A program made the translations under genes and the position numbers. Positions 1 to 7,452 of a stretch of DNA of 26,716 bases are shown here, piece after piece (position 1 is the stretch's first letter; each line of letters starts with the position of its first letter). A model generated the notes under the pieces. That model had not been told where the DNA came from and searched no databases. It worked only from the letters and a program-made list of their open reading frames with translations. Origin of the DNA: Thalassiosira profunda (Eukaryota; Bacillariophyta; Thalassiosirophyceae; Thalassiosirales; Thalassiosiraceae); NCBI GenBank assembly GCA_036939355.1, contig JALLAP010000024.1, positions 1 to 26,716 on the forward strand, given 5' to 3'.

Positions 1-408
1 GTGCAGATTAACGACGAGGCGAGCGCCGCCAGCGCCTTCGAGCTGTTGGATTCCAAACGGTTGAGTGGCATTGCGGTGGTGGACGAAGATGGCAAGCTCA
101 TTGGAAACACCTCGGCCAGGGACATAAAAAATGCCGTGATGGACGCAGGGCGGACGGGCATGGACATGGACATCATCTCTTACCTCGCCAAGGTCCGGCA
201 GAGCCAGATCGTAAAAGACGACAAGTATCCGTCCTGCCACGTGCACGAGGACGCGACGGTGGGGCACGTCGTGATGATGCTGGCCAAAACGGGATTTCAC
301 CGAGTGTTCGTGGTAGACGCCGACATGAAGCCGATCGGTGTGGTGAGCTTTGCAGATATCATCAACTTTTTCCTTCAGAAGGGAGAGGCTACAAATGGCG
401 GCAAGTGA
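1..408 (+). CDS. Tandem CBS-domain protein, 3' part (5' end outside window)
   Basis: The reading frame is open at the left edge and ends at the TGA at 406-408, so only the last 135 codons are visible; the GTG at position 1 is not taken as a start. Two CBS half-repeats can be seen. The first has LSGIAVVDEDGKLIG followed by TSARDIK. The second has the pattern ATVGHVVMMLAKTGFHRVFV, then VVDADMKPIGVVSFADIINF. Paired CBS domains form a Bateman module that usually binds adenine nucleotides, and the wording of the second repeat resembles AMPK-gamma/SNF4 and related eukaryotic CBS proteins. I see no catalytic domain in this part, so a regulatory or energy-sensing role is family knowledge rather than something shown here. 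The gene converges on the minus-strand gene ending at 582, leaving 173 bp between them in which I see nothing distinctive. An intron acceptor near position 6 (GTGCAG) cannot be excluded. Confidence 0.85.
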   Translation: MQINDEASAASAFELLDSKRLSGIAVVDEDGKLIGNTSARDIKNAVMDAGRTGMDMDIISYLAKVRQSQIVKDDKYPSCHVHEDATVGHVVMMLAKTGFHRVFVVDADMKPIGVVSFADIINFFLQKGEATNGGK

Positions 409-581
409 AAATGATGCAGAGACGTTTGAGGTGCAGTAGGCAGCTAACCAGGGGAAATGGCACGAGATTTTGTTGATGGAGCATCAATGTTTAATATTAT
501 GGCGGTTACATCACAACTCTGGCGTCTACCAGCTCCTACGGGGCTGAGAAAGCAGCGAGGAAAACGAGCATTGGTTTAATG

Positions 582-3500
582 CTACCGGTAGGCAGAAATG
601 GGTAGCTCCGGGCTCAACATCAAATAGAGGATGAGTGCGGTTCCAATCGTTTGGACAGCGGCGTGAGCTCCGAATCGAACAGGACCGATCCTGTTGTCGT
701 CGCACAGCTTTTGGGTCAACGATATGGTGCAAGCAAAGGACGTAACCATCACAACGAATTGAACAGCATGGATGGTGCCCCAGTCAGCTACGAATTGCGG
801 GAGCCCGGATTTCATTTCCTCTGAAAATGGCAGGTAGAAAGTCTCCGGCAGCCGAGCGAGGGACAAGCCGAGTCTGGGCGATGGACAGTGTATGTATGAG
901 AGCGGCTGGTGCAAGGTAAAACAGCAGGCAAGTAATTGAGACTTACTCTCGCATCCCCAGTCCTAGCCAATAGGAAGTCAGCGACCCCCACGCGAGAGGA
1001 AGGTAGCCATACCCAATTTCCTGGATGCCAACCTTGACAGTCTTTCGTAGGATGCTCATGAATTCAAAGAGGTTCAACCTTCCCAGGCCGAGAACGTCGG
1101 CCTTGTCAAACAAGGCATTCGACTGCTGTTCTGTGAGAGGTCTCTTGAAGTACCCCTGATCTGACATCGTGGCGAACTCCTCCTTCGATATAAAACCGTT
1201 TCCGTTCCTGTCTAGTCTGTTGAAGATCTCCACGAATGTAAGTTGCGTTTGAAGCTCGTTCTCTGCCTTGACGCTTCGATACGTTGGCCGCGACGGCTGC
1301 TCCGTCTCTTTGATGTCAAAGTACAACTCTTGTATCTCGTCAAATAGCGTTGAAACGGAAATTTCACCACCTTCTTGCGTCAGGACATTCTGTAAAAGCT
1401 CGTGCTGTGGTCTTGGGATTCCGAGCCTCTGAAATGCTTCCTTCAGCTCCCAGTCAGCGACAACGCCGTCTCCATCCACATCAAACTCCTTCATTGTTTC
1501 GGCCAGATCGGTATCTTGGGCCACGAGAGACTCATATAGTTTGACGATGGCGTAGTTTTCTGCTGGTCTACGAGTCAACTCTCGCCTGAAGACGTTCACC
1601 AGTGATTCCAGAGGCGCAGCGGCAGCATCGGCCGCATAACTCAGTGTGCCTGGAAACGCCAGTATCACAGCCGCAAGAGCTGCGTGTTGGGCAAATGGCA
1701 AATCAAAAGCAGGTGGCGCCGCGGCAATTGTTGGGTCCAGGCCCACATCTGTCAGTATCTTCGGCAGATAATGCAGAGCGACACCGCCCTGCAGGATTGT
1801 AAGGATGCCTCCCAACCAAAAGTTCGTCTCAACTTGCGATGGCGCTAAGAACTCCGGCTTCTGGAGCTGCTTGGGCAGAAACCACGGGAGACCATAGTCT
1901 TGACCGAGCGGGCGCACATTGAACTCTGGTGCTTCCCGTTCGCAGTTCTTCACGCAGCTCATGCACATGACACAATCGCCCATGTCTCTCAATTGATTGT
2001 TCTTTAGGTCCATTGTGCATCCCTTAATGGCGTATGCATCGTCCGGATCCAAAGCAACCGAGCCACCCTTTTTGCACGACGTCGTTGTACACCCGTCGCA
2101 GTTTGCTTTCCACGTCCGAACCTCGGTCATGGCGGCAGTTGCAAATATCTTATTCATTGCACCAATGGGGCACAGGAACCGGCACCAAAGCCTCTTCTCA
2201 AATATTACGGAGTTGATAACAGCCCCAGCCGTAATCAACAGCAAGAGACAGGAGGACAGAACGCCATTCTGAGGCAGATCCCAAAGCTCTTCCCACATGA
2301 GGATGGCATAGAAGAGACCAAAGGCGAACGCGGGGCCAGCCGTTTGGCCCCACTTGGGCCACTTCCTGAGTTGCACGTCCATAGCAAGCGCGGCGTCCTG
2401 TGCCAAGTTGCCGAACGCCATGAAGGGACAAATGGTGCACCAGATGCGCCCCAGAAACGGGAACACGAGCATGATGCCCGGCCACCAACCCGCCCAAAAG
2501 ATCGTGAGCACTGCATTCTCATTTCTTGCCTGCGGTCCAAGCCAGAGTATAAGGTTGATCACCACGAAGATCGGCGGAACGATGTATTTCAGCGTCTTGC
2601 CAAAGATCCAAGGAGACATGATGGCCTGTCGCAGGAACGGGACGTTGTACAGCAGTCGGTTCCGTATCTTTTCATTGTTTGCGTTGATGAGCAGATGGCG
2701 CGGCTCGAGGGTGTTATACGCGAAGGGATTCCAATTCCTTTCAGATGCGAGCAGCTTCAACGCATCAAAGAGCTCCGTGTCCAGTTCGGCATCGGCATCG
2801 ATGGCCCATGAATGGTCGAGTAAGCGTTGCGTGGCTTCCTTGCTCAACTTGACGTCGATCATCCCGAGGCTTTGCTCGATCTCTCGAATCTTGCAAACTG
2901 AAATATCCTTCAGATCCTTCGTTCGACTCTCGAAGGATGGGACCTTGATGAATATGGTATCAACGGTGCCATCATCGAGCCCCCTCTTGAAATAGTCTGG
3001 ATCTCGTTGCGTGCATCCGATAATGCGTGGCAGAAACGGCTTGGTTTCATTCTCAAATGTGCTGTAATATCTTCTCTGAATAAGGTCTGTCAGTGCATGC
3101 ACCAACTCTTCCCGCCGATCGTAGCTCTCCCTGCTCTCCACGTTCAACGACTGGAACCCCTTCAAGATCAGCGTGGTGTTCGCTTGCCCCGACAAATCGT
3201 CCAGCAGGCCTGGATGGGAGTGGGTGCCAAGGACGGTATCGATGAAATCGAGCGAGTCGTCAAGCGACAGTCGATGCACGTTGCGCGTCTGCCAGGACGG
3301 GAGGCGCGACGCGATTTCCTCCGCGAGCTCGCCCTTCCCCGACCCCCGCGGGCCGTGCAGGATGATGGGCGCGGTGTTGTCGGGATCGTTCCAGATGGCC
3401 TGCACCTGCTTGCGGAGTTTGATCGCCTTGGGCGACGTCCCCACCATGATGGAGCAGGCATCTGGCGCTGGAGACGCTTTGCTGTTTTCGTCCGCACTGC

Positions 3501-3675
3501 CGACGACTGCGCTGTTCAGAGATTGGATGGGACGGAGGAGGGTGGGGTATCCCAACACGCGGCGGGATGGCTGGAACGCGCCCACTCCGATTGCAACAGG
3601 GCCGAGAAGGGCGGCAGCCATCAGCATCATGATGTTCGATGACGTTCGATTGCAAGACGGACACATTGCATGCAT
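582..3675 (-). CDS. Plastid-type membrane polyferredoxin with degenerate AAA+ domain and EF-hands (two exons)
   Basis: Proposed join is 3675..947 plus 873..582, giving 1,006 residues. Residues 16-33 are hydrophobic and end in GVGA-FQPSRR, which resembles the signal peptide plus ASAF-like junction of secondary red plastids. Residues 105-330 resemble the sigma-54-activator AAA+ fold, with a Walker A at 108-115 (GPRGSGKG), but the Walker B position reads LILKGF with no acidic pair and no GAFTGA loop is present. Residues 360-495 hold several membrane segments and a C-x2-C-P motif at 413-417. A second C-x3-C-P follows at 498-503. Soluble Fe-S ligands follow: C526, C529, C534, C553, then C568-x2-C571-x2-C574-x3-C578. 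This is the NapH/NosR/CcoG-like layout. Two canonical EF-hand loops lie at 732-743 (DVDGDGVVADWE) and 822-833 (DRNGNGFISKEE); a third near 857 is degenerate. Exon 2 adds two membrane segments near 943-962 and 981-996. I recall cyanobacterial proteins joining AAA+ and NapH-like parts, so a plastid-derived origin is plausible. The electron donor and acceptor are unknown. M16 is an alternative start. Confidence 0.85.
874..946 (-). other. Intron in the AAA+/polyferredoxin gene (73 nt)
   Basis: Read on the minus strand, the sequence is CGAGA|GTAAGT at 946 and CGCCCAG|A at 874. Without splicing the protein stops at a TAA (945-943) that lies inside the GTAAGT donor. Splicing restores an open frame of 97 more codons, including two hydrophobic segments, with phase 2 preserved (GA plus A gives Glu910). 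The size matches the 70-nt intron in the neighbouring CobW gene. An alternative acceptor (CTTGCACCAG, ending at 907) exists but puts the downstream sequence in a different frame. Confidence 0.7.
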
Positions 3676-3887
3676 TATTCCAGCCCGCCGCTGCGGCTAC
3701 GCAGCGGCTCCTCTAGACCCTATGCCCCAGCAGACCGCGGGGTACCATACAGGAGCAGCACAAGCGGCGGCGCGGCGGCCGGGGAGGCTCGCATTCTTTC
3801 TGTCTCAACCGGCCGACGAGGGAGGGAGGGAGGGAGATACGATACCGGCGCCACACCACCCAGCAAAGCACCCACCCATCACCCATC
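3676..3887. promoter_or_regulatory. Divergent promoter region between the polyferredoxin and CobW genes
   Basis: Both genes start at the edges of this 212-bp gap and are transcribed away from each other, so their promoters must share it unless upstream exons were missed. No clear TATA box is visible. The most notable element is a four-run G-tract at 3820-3834 (listed separately). Co-regulation of the two genes is an inference from the arrangement. Confidence 0.55.
3820..3834 (+). promoter_or_regulatory. G-quadruplex motif (GGGA repeats) upstream of CobW start
   Basis: Four GGG runs are separated by single A residues, fitting the canonical four-run G-quadruplex pattern with minimal loops. It lies 53-67 nt upstream of the CobW ATG, probably in the promoter or 5' UTR. 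Structure formation and any effect on expression are inferred; it could equally be a GA microsatellite. Confidence 0.5.
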
Positions 3888-5937
3888 ATGTGCACCGTCC
3901 GCATGGTCGCCGCATCACTCACCGCCCTCCTGTGGCGGCGCGCGTCGGCCTCCTCCCCGTCGCTCGCGCCGCGATCCTCGCTGGCGGCGGCGGCGGGGCG
4001 TTCTCCGGCTTTTTGCAACACATCACGTCGACTTGGGACTGTCCCTGCACTGCTGGCGTTCCAGCCCATTTCCTCCCGCAGGCCGCTGGCCACCGCCTTC
4101 TCAAACGATCCCGCGTCACGATTTGCGGCCCGCACCCTCTCCACCTCGACGTACCTCAAATCCACTTCCCAGGTGGAAGGCGCCCCTCCCGATGCTGCAA
4201 AACAGCGCAAGCCCATCCCCACCATCCTCCTGGCCGGGTTCCTCGGCTCCGGCAAGACGACCACCCTCAAGCATCTGTTGGAAAACAACTCCAACATCAA
4301 GATTGGCACGATTGTCAACGACGTCGCCTCGGTGAACATCGACGCCAAACTGATCGCCAACAGCGACTCGCGGACGGACGTCGAGTTCGGCGGGGCCGAG
4401 GGGGTGGTGGAATTGCAAAACGGGTGCGCTTGGTGAGTAAAGATATGTCGTTTGCTCACTATCCAGTTATCAAATGGTGTGCTCACGGCATCGCCCCTTC
4501 AGCTGCTCCCTGGCCGACGAGCTCTTCACCAGCGTGGTGCGATTGACGCAGAACGGAGAGCGGGAATTGGACGCCATCGTCGTGGAGTTGAGCGGGGTGG
4601 CCGATCCGGTGGCCGTGCGGGACAACTGGAAACAGGCCGAGTTGATGGGGCATCCGGCCACCCGCCTCGCCTCTTTGCAGCGCACGGTCACCCTCGTCGA
4701 CGCGTGCACGTTCGGGACGGACTGGATGACGTGGGACGCGGCGATGGAGCGCGAGGGGTGGACGGCGCCGGGCGACGATTGCACCGGCTTGCGAAAGGTG
4801 CCGGAACTGTTGGCCGAGCAGGTGGAGGCGGCCGATTTGCTGGTGATCAATAAGGTAGATATCGCGGGGGAGAAACAGGTGGGCGTGGCGAGCGGCCTGG
4901 CGAAGGGGATGAACGACAAGGCGGAACTGCGGGAGGTGGAGTTTGGGAAGGTCGGCGCGAGGGAGTTGCTAGGAGAGGTGTTGGACGAGGAGGCGAAAGA
5001 AGCAGAGGCAGCGGCGCATTCGCACGAGCACGGGCACAACCACGAGGCGTCGGCGGAGCACGATCATGGGCACGAGGCATCGGCCTGCACTGACCCTGAC
5101 TGCATGGACGAATCTCATTCACACTCACACGAGCACGCGGCAGAGTGCGACGATCCAGCGTGCACAGACGATTCTCATTCACACTCTCATGAGCACTCGT
5201 CGGACTGCAGTGATCCGGATTGTACGGACACATCGCATTCGCACTCTCACGACCACTCTGCCGCAGTGGATCACTCCACAACGGCCGCGGATCAACTGGG
5301 GATTACCAGCTTTGTCTACAAATGTTCCACGCCTTTCAACTCGGAACGTCTCCTGGCGTTGCTCAACCGGTGGCCCGTCCCCATCAAAGATTCCTTGGAC
5401 TTTGGGCTTGTCATGGGTATGGGTCAGGAGGGCAAGATAGGCGAGTCGACGCCCGAGGAGAACAAGATGTTTGTGGGCGTGCTGCGCTCCAAGGGCTTTT
5501 GCTGGATGGCACCGACCAAGTGGTCGACGGGGTCCGGAGCGACCGGTGGCGATGCCTGGCGACACGACACGGCCATGTATTGGAGCCATGCGGGAAAGCA
5601 CTTTGGCATTTCATCCGCTGGAAAGTGGTGGGGATCGCTTTCCAAAGAGCAGATGAAGCCCTACTTTGCAAACAACATGAGCGAGTATGACAGGATCATG
5701 CGAGAGGACTGGATCTCCGAGGAGTGGGGCGACAGACGACAAGAGCTGGTGTTCATTGGTGCAAATTTGGACGAGGCTGAGATCAGGGCAGCTCTGGACG
5801 CGTGCCTGTGCACTGCGGAAGAGATGGAAGTCTACAGAGCACAGCTGCGGAATTACATCGATGCCACCTTCTCAAAGGCGGCGGACGGGCCATCACTGTT
5901 TGACGTTGGCGGGACGGACCACATTGAACAGAATTGA
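3888..5937 (+). CDS. CobW/COG0523 family metal-handling GTPase with His/Cys-rich linker (two exons)
   Basis: Join 3888..4432 plus 4503..5937 gives 659 residues. The N-terminal 90 or so residues are rich in Arg, Ser and Ala with few acidic residues, which suggests an organelle transit peptide; mitochondrion or plastid cannot be told apart. The GTPase domain has Walker A GFLGSGKT at 117-124, the family hallmark C-x-C-C at 180-183 (CACC, created exactly across the splice junction), VVELSG at 208-213 and NKVD at 298-301. Residues 353-439 form a His/Cys/Asp-rich segment with three 20-residue repeats. The CobW C-terminal domain follows from about 449 (TSFVYKCSTPFNSERLL, later GVLRSKGFCWMA). COG0523 proteins are GTP-dependent metal chaperones, several of them for zinc. 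I do not see the CPELVPI-type motif by which ZNG1 proteins contact methionine aminopeptidase, so I would not call it ZNG1. M6 is an alternative start. The gene is divergent from the Fe-S protein gene and converges on the gene ending at 6084. Confidence 0.92.
4433..4502 (+). other. Intron in the CobW gene (70 nt)
   Basis: The donor is TG|GTGAGT at 4433 and the acceptor CCCCTTCAG at 4502. Joining TG to C restores the conserved NGCACCSLADEL block of CobW proteins in frame, which is strong evidence for this exact junction. An unspliced message meets a TGA at 4434-4436, directly after the Trp codon that replaces the second Cys. Confidence 0.95.
5086..5265 (+). repeat. Three tandem 60-nt units encoding a His/Cys metal-binding repeat
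   Basis: Each unit encodes 20 residues of the form C-x-D-P-x-C-x-D-x-S-H-S-H-S-H-[ED]-H plus three residues. Unit starts are at 5086, 5146 and 5206. Each carries two Cys and four His, so the array can supply at least 18 potential soft or intermediate metal ligands. It lies between the GTPase and C-terminal domains, where many CobW proteins have a simple His-rich loop. Confidence 0.9.
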
Positions 5938-6083
5938 ATGAAATGTACTTGTTCGAGACATTGACTGCTTCTCTTAATTGTAAGACATGATCACTGCACT
6001 TATCCCCGGGCCACGCTTCTCAAAATCTGGCTGCTTCAATCAATTGGCACAAAGACCCCCCTACATACCACATCTTTCCCCCG

Positions 6084-6674
6084 TTACGCAAGGAAGGCAG
6101 CCGCCGCAGCGGCAACCGCGAGCACCACCATGCCAACACCTCCGGCCATACCGCTATTGACGGTGCACTCGGCTCCCATCTCGGCGAGCAGGGCCTTCAT
6201 CTCGGGATCCTCGTTGATGTTTGCAACATGATCGTCCCACTGCGTCGCGTCGCAGACTTCATCCAAGCACTCGGGAATGCCATCACTCTCAATCGTGAAG
6301 CTCTCGCCCTGCGCACTGCACGTAACGGTGAGCTTCTCCGTCTCGACAATCGTGCCGTTCACTTCGTTGCAGACATCGCGAATGGTTTCCGCCACTTCCG
6401 GGCACACGGTGAAGTCCATGGTAATCTTGTCGGAAGTCTGGCTGATGGCCTCTGGGCAGCCGCTTACAGCGCCTTCCACGGCGGCAACGAAGGTGGGATC
6501 TTCAGCAAGCGCTTCGTTGGCCGCGAGGCACTCGTCGCTGAGCTTGAGATGGCGGTAGCGGTTCGGCGCGAGCATCCTGCGCTGCACCTTCTCGAGGATA
6601 GCATCCCTATCGAAGGTGGAGACCGATGCGGCAGCGGCGGCAGATGCGAGGAAGGCGACGGAGAGAAACTTCAT
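6084..6674 (-). CDS. Small secreted eight-cysteine protein, probably GPI-anchored
   Basis: The protein has 196 residues and no family I can name. Residues 1-17 or so (MKFLSVAFLASAAAAA) look like a signal peptide. The mature part holds eight cysteines, all between the signal and the tail, which would allow four disulfides, and one N-glycosylation sequon (NGT). The C-terminus is a 20-residue Ala/Val/Gly-rich hydrophobic tail preceded by small residues (NSGMAGG), the usual form of a GPI-attachment signal. It is therefore predicted to sit on the cell surface or wall. Composition is acidic and lacks catalytic motifs. The start is supported by an A-rich context (ATCAAACATG) and by the signal peptide. 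It converges on the CobW gene with 146 bp between stops. Single-exon structure is assumed. Confidence 0.85.
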   Translation of the reverse strand: MKFLSVAFLASAAAAASVSTFDRDAILEKVQRRMLAPNRYRHLKLSDECLAANEALAEDPTFVAAVEGAVSGCPEAISQTSDKITMDFTVCPEVAETIRDVCNEVNGTIVETEKLTVTCSAQGESFTIESDGIPECLDEVCDATQWDDHVANINEDPEMKALLAEMGAECTVNSGMAGGVGMVVLAVAAAAAAFLA

Positions 6675-7300
6675 GTTTGATGTGTGTCAGGGGCTCTTCC
6701 TTCGAATTATGAGAGAGCCTGGAAGGTCGGGAGACGTGCTGCAAGCACGGCTGCCATCAACTTGGTCTTGAAGGGGCGAGCCGGCGCGTTTGGGTGCCAT
6801 CACCTGCGGTTTTGCCGCCCGGCGGAAGCAAGATCAGGATCAGGCGATCAAGAGTGCATCTGATGCGAAGTTTGTTGCTCAAGCAAGGCCGCTGAGCCTG
6901 AAGGGGATGGGCAGAGCAAGGACAAGACGGCAGAGCAGGAAGAGGAACCAGGGAATCTAATATGAGGCAGATCAAGCCCACGGAGTACAGGAGTAATTGC
7001 TGCTTGTCTTGATTTGTAGACTTGGAGCTAAGTAGATTTATGTTGAAGGCTTGAATCATGTTGCAACAGCAGTCACAGTCTCGCCGTATTTCCCAGAACC
7101 CTCGTGTGATAGGTTCGGCCGGGGTAGAGGTTGGTCAGAACAGCATGGGTGCCCACGTATGTCTTGCGGCCGCCGTCGCTCCATCAAGTTGAGTGAGGGG
7201 ATGAAGGACCACGCCATAGCCCACGGAGTACAGGAGTAATTGTTGCTTGTCTTGATTTGTGTAGACTTGGAGCTAGATTTATGTTGAAGACTTGGACTCT
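6675..7300. other. Intergenic region with a duplicated gene fragment
   Basis: These 626 bases separate the start of the small secreted protein gene from the stop of the giant FN3 gene. The part at 6675-6974 should hold the promoter of the small gene, but I see no clear element or real reading frame in it. The part at 6975-7182 is a broken copy of the 3' end of the giant gene (separate entry). The rest, up to the stop at 7301, is 3' flank of the giant gene. Confidence 0.7.
6975..7182 (-). pseudogene. Truncated duplicate of the 3' end of the giant FN3 gene
   Basis: The segment matches 7218-7452, the last codons plus 3' flank of the giant gene, at an offset of about 243 bases. Shared blocks include AGCCCACGGAGTACAGGAG, then TTGCTTGTCTTGATTTG-like sequence, and GGGGTAGAGGTTGGTCAGAA. 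On the minus strand it still encodes GGRKTYVGTHAVLTNLYPG as in the intact gene, but then a net deletion of about 22 nt after the GTTCTG codons shifts the frame. It has no start and is out of phase with any upstream gene, so it is a dead fragment made by local tandem duplication. Confidence 0.85.
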
Positions 7301-7452
7301 TTACTGCTTTGCTGTTGTAGCAACGACGTGACCATATTTGCCTGAGCCGACCGCATTACGCGCCAGAACTCGAACAAAGTAGGTTCGACCGGGGTAGAGG
7401 TTGGTCAGAACGGCGTGAGTGCCCACGTATGTCTTTCGGCCGCCGTCGCTCC
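7218..7452 (-). repeat. Intact parent copy of the local duplication (end of the giant gene and its 3' flank)
   Basis: This is the partner of the broken copy at 6975-7182. It contains about 150 coding nt of the last FN3 domain plus about 83 nt after the stop. Similarity runs on both sides of the stop codon, so the duplication was of DNA and not of processed message alone. Confidence 0.85.

Noticed and set aside
582..914. Separate small membrane protein of 110 residues starting at 914
   Set aside because: The frame joins perfectly to the upstream gene through a 73-nt GT-AG intron, so a second exon explains it better than an independent gene.
3820..3834. GGGA run considered as a plain microsatellite
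   Set aside because: I did not reject the element itself, but I do not claim an expanded microsatellite, because only four units are present.
3173..4546. 457-codon plus-strand open frame crossing the start of the Fe-S gene and the CobW gene
   Set aside because: It overlaps two well-supported genes in other frames or strands and its protein has no coherent domain.
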